This document shows positions 1-7,288 of a stretch of 10,490 bases of DNA, in pieces. Numbering within the stretch: the stretch's first letter is position 1; each line of letters begins with the position of its first letter. The notes beneath the pieces are model-generated. The model saw only the letters and a list, made by a program, of their open reading frames with translations, was not told the origin of the DNA and did not search any database. This DNA comes from an uncultured Chthoniobacterales bacterium. Lineage in GTDB: Bacteria; Verrucomicrobiota; Verrucomicrobiia; Chthoniobacterales; CAKUMP01. The position numbers were made by a program, and so were the translations under genes. The stretch lies in assembly GCA_934667795.1 (NCBI GenBank), contig CAKUMP010000061.1, forward strand, positions 1 to 10,490, given 5' to 3'.

Positions 1-4
1 GGCT

Positions 5-2239
5 ATGTCAGAAACAGAAGTGAGAGAATATCAGAGTATGCGAAAAATCTGCTGGGAATTTCGTGAAGGTGATCCACGAGTTTTTTCTGGAGCCGTTGGG
101 CTTGAAGTAAAAGAAGGAACGCGAGTTGGAGGGTTTTTGCAAGGGGCGGTTCTGGAAGATTCTCATGCCTGGTCTGTCGGGAGAGTCCAGGTGGGGAATA
201 TGTATAAATCCTGTGAGCGAGTGGTTATTCGTGCGCGCCGGGAAGGGAATTTTCGCGGACATCTGGTAGTGAATGAAACCCTGTTCCCGGTCACAGAAAC
301 CGGACAACAGGAACTGCAGGATGGTTTTCTGATTTTCGAAACAAACCTGCAGAGTTCTTCGTTGTGGAATGAAGAAAATGTTTTTCAGTTGGATTTACAG
401 GTTTCGGGAGAAGCACCGAGACCGGGTGAGCGTTTGCTGATTGACTGGATTTTGATTCTGCCAAACCTGGCGCCCACCGTGCCAAAAGGGTTGTCGGATT
501 CCGGACATCTTTCCTTGTATCACCATTGGATTCGTCCGCATTGTCAGACGCTTTATTCGGTTTTGAAAAACAATTCCGGGCAGACGATTACATTTGAAAA
601 ACTATGGGTGAACGGGCAGCAGGAGAGCAATCAGGTTTGGCCGGTGGAGGAACAGGCAGCGTCACACTGGTTCGATATTCAGCCGGTTGTTTTGTCTCCG
701 GGAGAGAGCAGTGAAGTGCGGGTGTCACTGGTGGAGATGATTTATAATCAGGGGACGCGGATTTGTGTCTCGGGTGTGACGGAGAACCAGGAAAAGGTCT
801 CGTTCTCGTGGGTTACGGAGGATAAAATTCCTGCGTTACAATTCACCGATATTTCCACTTCGCAAGACCGCTTGAAAGTGACATTTTATGTCCGTGACAC
901 AGAGCTTAATGGTACGGCTGGGAATGCGATTCGGAAAGTGCGCTGGGACCAGGAAGATGTGACGGAACACTGTGACCTGCGGGCCGGGAAATTTTTTCAT
1001 GGGATTGCATGTGGAGTGTTGCAGTTGTCGTCTCCGGTAGAGAACGCGAGTTACCACTGGCTGGAGGTGGAAGATTCCAGGGGAGAGTTGACGGTTTGGC
1101 GTGTGCGGATTCTGCCTGGAATATTCATTTTAGGAACGTATGGAATGGATGCTCCGGAAGCATTTGCGGATTACCACGCGCATGGGTTGAATCATTACAT
1201 TTCTTTTCGTCCTGTTACACGGGCGCACCTGGATGCGTTGGGTGCGCTGGGGATGACTGGGTGTTCTCAAACGGCAGAGTCGGGGTTGCTGAAAGAGGGA
1301 GTATTTCAAACTACGGACCCGGAAGAGTTGAAAGCACGGGTACAGGAAATTTCTGATTCCTCTGGCCTGCTTTATTATTCATTGCCGGATGAACCGGATG
1401 TCTGGGATTATCATGCGGGGGGACCAGGGAAGCACGCACGGTCGATGTTGCGGTTGCAGCACCATTTTGCGGAATTTGATCCCTCCCATGCCACATTTGT
1501 TCAACTGGATAATACATTTCGCACGCGCAATTATTCGATTTATGCACCAATTGTCGATTGTACGGGGACGCATACCTATTTATTGGGAAAACATTTTTTA
1601 CGGGAAGATCGAGTCTGTTTAAATGAAGTGCGGCGAACAACGCAGCCAAATCCGGTCCTGTGGGTCACGCAGTTTTATCCCTTGAAAGACAGGCAGGGAG
1701 AGCGTGTGGGGTACAATGGGCGTCTGCCTGTTCCGGAGGAAATGCATCTGCAGATGCTGAATGCGCTGGCGGGAGGAGCCAAGGGGATACTTCATTATAT
1801 GCATTCTGGCAGCAAGGGTGGCGGCGGAGGGGCCGGACGGGATAAAGAATTGTGGGACGCTATGACGCCTATGCATTTGCAACTCGCGAAGGCAGAAGAT
1901 GCTTTGTTAAGTTCCACCCCACTCGATTGTGTTGAAAGCGAGCATCCTCTCCTGCAGACGCACGCACTTCAATCAGGTCCCGAAACGCTTTTTATCATCG
2001 CTATCAATCGAGACTTTTCCAGCACCAAGGCAGGGTTTTCCCTCACCCCCCTCCCCGCGTCCAGTGCGCAGGTTTCATTGCCCGAAGGAGTCACGATTGC
2101 ACGAATAGAATCCGTTCACTACGATCGCACAGAGGAAATTTCTTTTGCGTTGGAAGAAAATAAAGCCCGCATTCAATTACCCGAAATCCAAACCGGCCTC
2201 CTGTTGCGTATCACGCTTCAATATAAAATTACGAATTAG
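5..2239 (+). CDS. Large TIM-barrel glycoside-hydrolase-like protein, possibly 5'-partial
   Basis: I do not recognise a named family. Residues 1 to about 370 are rich in beta strand, suggesting two or three accessory sandwich domains. At residue 377 a GTYG motif opens a region with TIM-barrel character, running to about 650 through GLNHYISF, YYSLPDEPD, VLWVTQFYP and GAKGILHYMH. E463 in the PDEP motif sits where many barrel hydrolases keep a catalytic acid at a strand end; a second catalytic acid is not obvious. Residues 605-609 are five glycines in a row, just after HYMHSGSK. Residues from about 660 form a C-terminal beta domain. The frame stays open to the window edge, so ATG at 5 is only the first visible start, and the lack of a signal peptide may reflect missing upstream sequence. 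A carbohydrate-active enzyme is the best guess. It ends 8 bases from the convergent TPR gene. Confidence 0.8.
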   Translation: MSETEVREYQSMRKICWEFREGDPRVFSGAVGLEVKEGTRVGGFLQGAVLEDSHAWSVGRVQVGNMYKSCERVVIRARREGNFRGHLVVNETLFPVTETGQQELQDGFLIFETNLQSSSLWNEENVFQLDLQVSGEAPRPGERLLIDWILILPNLAPTVPKGLSDSGHLSLYHHWIRPHCQTLYSVLKNNSGQTITFEKLWVNGQQESNQVWPVEEQAASHWFDIQPVVLSPGESSEVRVSLVEMIYNQGTRICVSGVTENQEKVSFSWVTEDKIPALQFTDISTSQDRLKVTFYVRDTELNGTAGNAIRKVRWDQEDVTEHCDLRAGKFFHGIACGVLQLSSPVENASYHWLEVEDSRGELTVWRVRILPGIFILGTYGMDAPEAFADYHAHGLNHYISFRPVTRAHLDALGALGMTGCSQTAESGLLKEGVFQTTDPEELKARVQEISDSSGLLYYSLPDEPDVWDYHAGGPGKHARSMLRLQHHFAEFDPSHATFVQLDNTFRTRNYSIYAPIVDCTGTHTYLLGKHFLREDRVCLNEVRRTTQPNPVLWVTQFYPLKDRQGERVGYNGRLPVPEEMHLQMLNALAGGAKGILHYMHSGSKGGGGGAGRDKELWDAMTPMHLQLAKAEDALLSSTPLDCVESEHPLLQTHALQSGPETLFIIAINRDFSSTKAGFSLTPLPASSAQVSLPEGVTIARIESVHYDRTEEISFALEENKARIQLPEIQTGLLLRITLQYKITN

Positions 2240-2247
2240 CCACAAGC

Positions 2248-3570
2248 TCACTCTTCACTATGGGCAGGATTTTCCATAATCGGTTTGATTAATTCTTTTT
2301 CTTTGGATCGATAAATTTCCCAAATGTTTTCATGATTGGGTTCATAGCGTTGATCCTGGAAATTCATCACTTCTGTGCGCAGGCGGATCAGGCTGTCGAG
2401 AACGGGCTGGATAGAATCATAAGCTTCGCGTAACACTCTTAATGTGGACTGGTCTTTTTCCCAGAGGGAAGCGAAAGAATCAAAAAATTCGTAGGCGTAA
2501 CCGGGTTCGGAGCGGTCATTTGGGTGCCAGATATCCAGTTTTGGTTCCGGCAGGTCCAGCAACAAGGGCGCAATGTAAAGATTATGCAGCATTGCGATTC
2601 GGTATTTGTGACGTGCGCCCATATCGTCATCCTGTAAGGATAAAGCCAGCCCCCATGCGAAGAGAAATGCCGGTTCTACAAAATCGTTTGGGTATTCCTT
2701 TTCATAAATTTTAAAAAAGTCGAAAAGCATTTCAAATTGTTCTGCAAGAAGAAGTAACAGAGGGATAAGAAAACGGATCCCCTGGTTGTCTTTTCGGTTT
2801 AAAGCAATGATTTGGGAAGAAAGGTCCACTGCCCGCATGAAGTCTCCGGATTGCCAGTGCACTAATACCTGACCAAATAAGGCGCGTAAATAAATACGGG
2901 TGGTTTGATTTTCCCAGCCATTCAAGGGTGGATTGCTGTCAAATATTTGGAATTCAATTTTTGCCGCCTTTTGATAAAATTCCAATGAAGGTTCAATCTG
3001 CCCTGTGGCATACAAATGATCTCCCAACTCCAAAAGCGCACGAGAGGAATTTTCGTCGATACGAATGGCCTGACGCAGAATATCTTCCCTTTTGGCAACG
3101 GATTGAATCTGCAGGGCGGTATCTGCCAGGCGGATTGCCAGTTCGGCAGGCGGCAGCTTCCGGGCTAACTCGATCTGTGGCTTTGCAAATGCCATCATCA
3201 AATCCTTCTTGGCAGCCTGGGTGAGTTCTAATAAATGCGGAACCTCCAGGCTTTCCATATTGATTAACCGGACCTGGCAGTTAAAGTCTTTTCCGAAATT
3301 CTGCCAGGCACGATGGTCCCATCCCGGGCAGTCCGGCGCAATAATTTCATCCGGTGTATCCCGCTCAGAAAAACATCTGCTTAATAAATCCGCAATCCGC
3401 CGTTGGTCGAGTTCCCGCATCATTTCCTGAGCAACCACAGGTTTTCCAGTGTTGGAAATGATTAGGACACACGTCGGCAAAATAATATTCCCCTCGACTT
3501 CCGCAGGAACTTCCATCTCTGCCCAGTCAAGTACCCAAATAGTGCGATTCGAATAATAGGGCTGAATCAT
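2248..3570 (-). CDS. TPR protein with ST7-like C-terminal half
   Basis: This 440-residue soluble protein has no signal peptide or clear membrane span. Residues 1-110 form an alpha/beta domain I cannot name with confidence; it recalls the DUF6930-type domains found ahead of TPRs. Residues about 145-205 read as tetratricopeptide helices, with the pattern ALLELGDHLYATGQIEPSLEFYQKA. The DNQGIRFLIPLLLLL stretch (261-275) and the following helices up to W370 resemble bacterial ST7-family or SEC-C-linked TPR proteins, which carry a DNQGIRY-like motif and a later NPHVPAYLL-like segment; here the latter is HNLYIAPLLL. No SEC-C zinc motif is visible. The likely role is protein-protein interaction. ATG at 3570 lies 6 bases after the exonuclease stop, so the two genes are almost certainly cotranscribed. 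The molecular function is unknown. Confidence 0.85.
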   Translation of the reverse strand: MIQPYYSNRTIWVLDWAEMEVPAEVEGNIILPTCVLIISNTGKPVVAQEMMRELDQRRIADLLSRCFSERDTPDEIIAPDCPGWDHRAWQNFGKDFNCQVRLINMESLEVPHLLELTQAAKKDLMMAFAKPQIELARKLPPAELAIRLADTALQIQSVAKREDILRQAIRIDENSSRALLELGDHLYATGQIEPSLEFYQKAAKIEFQIFDSNPPLNGWENQTTRIYLRALFGQVLVHWQSGDFMRAVDLSSQIIALNRKDNQGIRFLIPLLLLLAEQFEMLFDFFKIYEKEYPNDFVEPAFLFAWGLALSLQDDDMGARHKYRIAMLHNLYIAPLLLDLPEPKLDIWHPNDRSEPGYAYEFFDSFASLWEKDQSTLRVLREAYDSIQPVLDSLIRLRTEVMNFQDQRYEPNHENIWEIYRSKEKELIKPIMENPAHSEE

Positions 3571-3576
3571 AATGCG

Positions 3577-4119
3577 TTATTGTTTTCCCCAGGTGACATC
3601 AATGGACTGTTTTTGACCGAACCTGTCATTATAAAATACTACCCCATGTTCACACCCGTATTCGTGGAGTACTTTTGTAACTTTCACATCGAAACAGCAA
3701 TATTCGGCAACTTCGAGATATTTCCCTTCCCGCCACCATTTGATGGCATCCAGGCCTTCAGCCGTTTTCCCCACTCCCAGAGTCGCCTGTGCAAGAGATT
3801 CCAGTTTCAGACGGTGCCCGATTTTCTGCTCAATATCTACCATCAAGTCCAGAGAATGCAACGCATGCGGCAAATCCAGAATCGTATAACCCATTAAGAC
3901 ATGATAATCAAAATTGATGGTATTAAACCCTATCACCAGATCCGCAGCCATGAGTTGATCAATCAGAAGATCCACATTCGGCTCTGAATAAATTTTATAT
4001 TCGCCGGATTTCGTGCTGAAAGTGACGCCAACAGACATTTTCATGTCGTGTTTTTTATCCCATCCCCCAACATCATTCGCGGTTCTTTGTGTTTCCAAAT
4101 CAAAATAAACTACATCCAT
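3577..4119 (-). CDS. Stand-alone DEDDy-type 3'-5' exonuclease domain protein (RNase H fold)
   Basis: A 180-residue protein that consists of little more than one exonuclease domain. The ExoI motif is FDLET with D7 and E9; ExoII is GFNTINFDYHVL with D71; ExoIII is YCCFDVKV with Y140 and D144, the Y-x3-D spacing of the DEDDy group. These residues would bind two metal ions for 3'-5' hydrolysis of DNA or RNA. The SLAQATLGVGKTAEGLDAIKWWREGK segment is typical of the YprB-like predicted exonucleases that often sit at the end of DEAD-box helicases. Here the domain is free, with no helicase visible in the window. No strong Shine-Dalgarno sequence precedes ATG 4119. The gene leads a two-gene unit with the TPR protein. 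Substrate and pathway are unknown. Confidence 0.88.
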   Translation of the reverse strand: MDVVYFDLETQRTANDVGGWDKKHDMKMSVGVTFSTKSGEYKIYSEPNVDLLIDQLMAADLVIGFNTINFDYHVLMGYTILDLPHALHSLDLMVDIEQKIGHRLKLESLAQATLGVGKTAEGLDAIKWWREGKYLEVAEYCCFDVKVTKVLHEYGCEHGVVFYNDRFGQKQSIDVTWGKQ

Positions 4120-4128
4120 GGGTATTTT

Positions 4129-4158
4129 CGAAAGGTAGAGGAAATTGCCGGAATTGAC
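4129..4158 (-). promoter_or_regulatory. Possible sigma-70-type promoter for the exonuclease/TPR unit
   Basis: Read on the minus strand, TTGTCA (4153-4158) is followed after 17 bases by TACCTT, close to the exonuclease start. The -35 box matches TTGACA at five of six positions, while the -10 box is poor. It is offered only as the best candidate in the leader. Confidence 0.3.
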
Positions 4159-4166
4159 AAGTAAAT

Positions 4167-4220
4167 GGCAGTAAGGAAACCTGCCGAAGGGCGCGACATC
4201 GGTGACGCTCTTCCTGCAGG
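4167..4220. repeat. Overlapping inverted repeats upstream of the exonuclease gene
   Basis: CCTGC at 4180-4184 pairs with GCAGG at 4216-4220, with further pairing of CGAAG against CTTC and of inner GCG/CGC bases inside an imperfect stem. The same CTGCC (4181-4185) can instead pair with GGCAG at 4167-4171. No U-run follows on either strand, so this does not look like a terminator. Confidence 0.4.
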
Positions 4221-4232
4221 TGGTCGTTTACA

Positions 4233-4278
4233 GAAAAAAGCCAGCTATCCTGTTCTTTGCAGAGCAGAATAACTGGCT
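4233..4278 (-). terminator. Intrinsic terminator of the dps gene
   Basis: On the minus strand, AGCCAG pairs with CTGGCT (4273-4278 with 4239-4244). The stem continues through ATA/TAT and CAG/CTG separated by single mismatches. It is followed at once by a T-run (complement of 4234-4239). It lies about 37 bases after the dps stop codon and in the correct orientation, so it should isolate dps from the exonuclease unit. Confidence 0.8.
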
Positions 4279-4314
4279 AAATCGGGATATATCCGTAACT
4301 TTTAACCGAAAAAA

Positions 4315-4785
4315 TTACAGATTTTTCAGAAAGCTGCGAAGCATCCAGAGGGTTTTCTGGTGAAATTGAATCCGGGCAATCACCATGTCCTGAGTTTCCA
4401 GATCCACACCATCAGTCAACTCTTTCAGTTTCATCGCATTATCTACAATGGTTTCATGGCTTTCGATCAGATGTGCGACAAAGTCTTTTGCGGGATGCGC
4501 ATCACTGGAAAGTTCCCGGATGTCGGATTCTTTTGCTAATGTGGTTAATCCGCCAGGCGCATATACATCCAGAGCGCGCAAACGTTCCGCAATATCGTCA
4601 ATTGCAGTAAATAATTCTTCGTACTGGGTTTGAAATGCAGCGTGCAAGTGGAAGAAATGAGGTCCTTCCACGTTCCAGTGCGCTAAATGGGTTTGTCCCA
4701 TCAGAGCATAGGAGTCTGCCAGAAGTTTACGAAGTCCTGTTACAATCGCATTAGCTTCTTTTTTTGTTGTAGTTTGTGTCGCCAT
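4315..4785 (-). CDS. dps: Dps family ferritin-like DNA-protection protein
   Basis: A 156-residue protein, the usual length for Dps. The family signature THLAHWNVEGPHFFHLHAAF is followed by YEELFTAIDDIAERLRALD. The intersubunit ferroxidase ligands can be placed by the known spacing as H36 (HW), H48 (LH), D63 and E67 (DDIAER). The protein should form a dodecamer that oxidises Fe(II) with peroxide, stores the iron and limits hydroxyl-radical damage. The short N-terminal tail MATQTTTKKE has two lysines, so direct DNA binding through the tail is possible but not assured. ATG 4785 is set by a good GAGGA ribosome binding site at 4793-4797, seven bases away. The gene is monocistronic, with its own promoter and terminator. 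PerR, OxyR or stationary-phase control is common for dps, but no such operator is recognisable here. Confidence 0.95.
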   Translation of the reverse strand: MATQTTTKKEANAIVTGLRKLLADSYALMGQTHLAHWNVEGPHFFHLHAAFQTQYEELFTAIDDIAERLRALDVYAPGGLTTLAKESDIRELSSDAHPAKDFVAHLIESHETIVDNAMKLKELTDGVDLETQDMVIARIQFHQKTLWMLRSFLKNL

Positions 4786-4819
4786 AAATTTTTCCTCGAT
4801 ATCAGATTTGTTGTGTTTA

Positions 4820-4837
4820 AACCGACCTTAATCGGCC
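4820..4837 (-). promoter_or_regulatory. Small hairpin at the 5' end of the dps leader
   Basis: In the minus-strand RNA, GGCCGA pairs with UCGGUU around a six-base UUAAGG loop (six pairs, two of them G-U). It would fall at the very start of the transcript predicted from the promoter at 4845-4853. It may stabilise the mRNA or mark an operator. On the plus strand a shorter CCGA/TCGG stem runs into a T-run, but no plus-strand gene ends there. Confidence 0.4.
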
Positions 4838-4844
4838 TTTTTTT

Positions 4845-4853
4845 ATTATATCA
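4845..4853 (-). promoter_or_regulatory. Extended -10 promoter of dps
   Basis: The minus strand reads TGATATAAT, a perfect TATAAT preceded by TGn, about 60 bases before ATG 4785. No good -35 hexamer lies 17 bases upstream (GATGCA), which fits an extended -10 promoter. Confidence 0.6.
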
Positions 4854-4950
4854 CAACTCCAGCAGGATGCATCTAATGATTCAGAAATTTTATCCGCCTA
4901 TGGCAGGGTGTAAAAAGAGCAGAAAACATTATAATTGTGCGGTTTTATGA

Positions 4951-4993
4951 TAAATCAAAGAAGTGAAAATTATATCAACTTAGTCTAAAGACA
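4951..4993 (+). promoter_or_regulatory. 43-base conserved upstream element, copy 1
   Basis: This segment matches 7289-7331 at 37 of 43 positions without gaps. The best-kept parts are AATCAAA, GTGAAAA, TATATCAA and CTAAAGACA. It lies 21 bases before the first possible start (5015) of the lipoprotein gene. Same orientation and same position relative to a gene group suggest a shared promoter or regulator site. Neither copy holds a convincing sigma-70 -35/-10 pair. Confidence 0.6.
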
Positions 4994-4998
4994 CATCT

Positions 4999-5010
4999 TC
5001 ACAATTGTGA
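4999..5010. promoter_or_regulatory. Perfect 12-base palindrome, possible operator
   Basis: TCACAATTGTGA is a perfect palindrome lying between the 43-base element and the first start codon of the lipoprotein gene. An operator for a dimeric repressor is plausible from position and symmetry. No equivalent is seen after the second copy of the element. Confidence 0.35.
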
Positions 5011-5014
5011 TTGG

Positions 5015-5530
5015 ATGTCATTTGTGCCACAGATTGTAACCCGGATACACATTTCATCTGTCATGAGACCTGGAAAACGCTCCGTGCGAGCGCATGCGCA
5101 AGGGAGAGGCTTTTATAGGCTTCAAAAGGCAAAAAAATTCCTTTTTTCCGGCATTTTTTTTGGGATATGGGTATTTAGCGGGTGTGAAAAGGCGGTTTTT
5201 GATGCTGAACCGCCGTTGCGGGATTTGCTTTCCGTAAAAAAGATGGAGTTTCACGTGTCAGAGCCAGATGAGAGTGGGGTTGTTTATGTTCGTGCGGACA
5301 TTGAAACGGATGAACCTCTGGCCTATGTGGAAGTTGTGGACAGTGGAGATGTTGTGTATCAGCACGGGAGCGGGCCGGAGATTTTGCGTGAAAATGAGGA
5401 GAATGCGGTATTCAGTTTAAATTGGCAGGCAATGGAAGAGGTGGTGGTTTCCGGGTCGTTAAAAATTACAGGGACCGAAGTTATCTGGGATGTTCCACTG
5501 GATCGCGGGGCGCAGGTCACGGTGAAGTGA
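5015..5530 (+). CDS. Putative outer-membrane lipoprotein with beta-sandwich domain
   Basis: The product has a basic N-terminal region, a hydrophobic core at residues 42-55 (FLFSGIFFGIWVFS) and a lipobox FSGC ending at C57. The residue after the cysteine is E, not D, which predicts transfer to the outer membrane in a Gram-negative cell. The mature part of about 115 residues is rich in beta strand, with pieces such as YVRADIETDEPLAYVEVVDSG, and looks like one Ig- or fibronectin-type fold. I do not recognise a family. The start is uncertain: ATG 5015 and ATG 5063 both lack a ribosome binding site, while GTG 5084 has GGA nine bases upstream and gives a more normal signal-peptide length. It heads a three-gene cluster with the LamG and small secreted proteins and follows the first 43-base element. 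Confidence 0.7.
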   Translation: MSFVPQIVTRIHISSVMRPGKRSVRAHAQGRGFYRLQKAKKFLFSGIFFGIWVFSGCEKAVFDAEPPLRDLLSVKKMEFHVSEPDESGVVYVRADIETDEPLAYVEVVDSGDVVYQHGSGPEILRENEENAVFSLNWQAMEEVVVSGSLKITGTEVIWDVPLDRGAQVTVK

Positions 5531-5555
5531 TCTGGAAAAATGAGACTTTTCGTCA

Positions 5556-6659
5556 TTGGCGACGACGGCTTTTTTTAGTATTCCGAAAAAGAATCTGGAT
5601 CAGGCAATGCTGTCTTTTAACGTTCCTGGAGTTTTTCAGGGCGAGATTTCTTTGCGTCAGGTATTTGATCGGCAGGTATTGGGGATGCCATATAGACGGG
5701 GATGTAATTTTATTTTAAGCCGCTATATCCGACAATCCCGAACACCTTTGCATCTGAATACATCTGTGGTTCATTTTAAAGTTCCGGTTTTTCCGGACAT
5801 GGATTATTCGACCTTACAACTTCAGCTTATTGGGAAATCCGGGTACACATGGCGCAGCCGCCCCTGGGTGGCGAATGGCATTGCTTCAGGAAGTAAAAGT
5901 GTTTTTAAACAGGGAAACGTTCAGGTTTATTCGGATTCAGCAGAGAAAATGATGCAGGTAAAAGTGGATGAGAAATTAATTCCCAACATTCGCTATACTT
6001 TTTCTCCAGACTGGGGATCTGTGCTATACACTGATGCCGGACGTCATTTCTGGGGGATTCTGGGGGGGTATGTGACACAGGTCACAGAGCGAGGCGGAGG
6101 AGAGTCCGCAGACGGGACACCCTTTATTCGAAGGACAGATTACCCGAAGGATGCTCCGCGGTCCGCTCCTATATGGAATCGAGAAGAGGATGGAAATTAT
6201 TCATTGAGTTTCGATGGGAAAGGCAATTTTGTTACCTTGCCACAGGAAGTCATTCCGCGCCGCTCGGCATTCACGGTCGATATGGAAATTTATCCGGTAT
6301 CTGACAATAAACGACAAATCCTTCTGGCTCACCGTTCTTATTACCCGGGTTCTTTCACTTTTGTTTTGGAAAATGGGGAGATTGGGGGGAGTTACAGTGG
6401 TGAAGTTGCTTCGCTGAGCCGATTTCGCAGCGGGCTCAAAGTCGTGCCTGATCAATGGAATCGTCTTCAATTTTGCTTTGATGGGGAAAACATTTTTGTT
6501 ATTCTAAATAATCATGTGTCCCCTAAACAGAAAGTTCACGGACTGGGTTTGTACGATACCGTCAGTACACTTGGTGGTTATGGTGGGGACTGGTTTCATG
6601 GAAAAATCAAAAACCTCCGCATTTCTCATTCCCTTCCACCGTTGAGTCGAGACAATTAA
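5556..6659 (+). CDS. LamG/concanavalin-like domain protein, 5' end probably frameshifted
   Basis: Residues about 214-360 form a laminin-G-like (concanavalin A-like) lectin fold: YSLSFDGKGNFVTLP, then AFTVDMEIYPVSDNKRQILL, WNRLQFCFDGENIFVILNN and the closing GKIKNLRIS. Such domains bind carbohydrate or protein surfaces. Residues 1-200 have no family I know. The frame opens only at TTG 5556, with no ribosome binding site and no signal peptide, which is odd for a LamG protein next to secreted ones. In the neighbouring frame, ATG 5540 encodes MRLFVIGDDGFF and then stops at TAG in a run of seven T (5570-5576); loss of one T would join it to this frame. So the true gene probably starts at 5540 or earlier and is broken here by mutation, slippage or a sequencing error. 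An alternative in-frame start is ATG 5607. Confidence 0.75.
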   Translation: MATTAFFSIPKKNLDQAMLSFNVPGVFQGEISLRQVFDRQVLGMPYRRGCNFILSRYIRQSRTPLHLNTSVVHFKVPVFPDMDYSTLQLQLIGKSGYTWRSRPWVANGIASGSKSVFKQGNVQVYSDSAEKMMQVKVDEKLIPNIRYTFSPDWGSVLYTDAGRHFWGILGGYVTQVTERGGGESADGTPFIRRTDYPKDAPRSAPIWNREEDGNYSLSFDGKGNFVTLPQEVIPRRSAFTVDMEIYPVSDNKRQILLAHRSYYPGSFTFVLENGEIGGSYSGEVASLSRFRSGLKVVPDQWNRLQFCFDGENIFVILNNHVSPKQKVHGLGLYDTVSTLGGYGGDWFHGKIKNLRISHSLPPLSRDN

Positions 6660-6691
6660 ATTTATCGATAACCTTAAACAGGAGAACGCTC

Positions 6692-7267
6692 ATGAAAATA
6701 TATGTTTTGGTCAGTTTTATCATCATTAACTTCAGTTTTATCATTCAGGCGGAAGAATTACCCCATAAGGTGGATTTGAATGCGAACTGGGAAGAATGGA
6801 CGGAGGCTCCTCGCAGCGGCAAACCGACGGGCTGGGTGGTAAACTCAAAATTTCCCAGCGGTGAATATAATATGGTTCCTGTGGAAGGTGGGCTGGGAGT
6901 CGAAATACACGCATTGGGTGCAGATGGCCTGGATTTTCATCTTTATAATCGTAATACGTATGTGAAAACGCAACCCAATGAGGTGATCCGTGTGGAAGTG
7001 GTTGCGCGTGGAGAAGGGACATTATCGGTCCAGGGATATTGTTATGCTGAAGATGAAGATTCCCTCGGAGGAACAAGAGGGGTGATAGAATCCAATGTGA
7101 TGCTGGATCCCGAAAAGTTTCAAACATTGGTGTTTTTGATTACAACTCCTGAAGCGCGTGCACGGCGCCTTCCTCCCGCATCCATGCGTATCGCCCTCGT
7201 GTTGTCACCGGAATCCGCAGTCACGATTCGTTCTGTCACCGCGACAACATCGTACGCACAGGACTAG
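6692..7267 (+). CDS. Small secreted protein, probable carbohydrate-binding-like beta sandwich
   Basis: A 191-residue product with a clear signal peptide: MKIY, a long hydrophobic stretch through FIIINFSFII, and likely cleavage after IQA at residue 20. The mature part reads as a jelly-roll of the kind seen in carbohydrate-binding modules: WEEWTEAPRSGKPTGWVV near the start, GLGVEIHALGADGLDFHLYN, VIRVEVVARGEGTLSVQGYCY, and FQTLVFLITTPE with MRIALVLSPESAVTIRSVTA at the end. This order of strands is typical of domains found beside glycan-degrading enzymes, but I cannot name the family or a ligand site. The start is fixed by an AGGAG ribosome binding site at 6680-6684, seven bases before ATG. It lies 32 bases after the LamG gene and is probably in the same transcript. 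Confidence 0.75.
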   Translation: MKIYVLVSFIIINFSFIIQAEELPHKVDLNANWEEWTEAPRSGKPTGWVVNSKFPSGEYNMVPVEGGLGVEIHALGADGLDFHLYNRNTYVKTQPNEVIRVEVVARGEGTLSVQGYCYAEDEDSLGGTRGVIESNVMLDPEKFQTLVFLITTPEARARRLPPASMRIALVLSPESAVTIRSVTATTSYAQD

Positions 7268-7288
7268 GGTCCCAGGGTGTTCTTCATA

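Noticed and set aside
4822..4844. Plus-strand CCGA/TCGG hairpin followed by a T-run, as an intrinsic terminator.
   Set aside because: The stem has only four good pairs and no plus-strand gene ends upstream; the same bases are better explained as the dps leader and promoter.
4930..4935. TATAAT on the + strand as a sigma-70 promoter for the lipoprotein cluster.
   Set aside because: No -35 hexamer lies 16-18 bases upstream and no equivalent precedes the second copy of the 43-base element.
4687..4950. An 87-codon + strand open frame across the dps start and its promoter.
   Set aside because: It is antisense to dps and its promoter, has no ribosome binding site, and its composition follows the dps coding strand; it is a shadow frame.
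5422..5718. A 98-codon + strand frame bridging the lipoprotein and LamG genes.
   Set aside because: It is rich in Arg, Trp and Cys in the manner of an out-of-frame reading and overlaps two better-supported frames.
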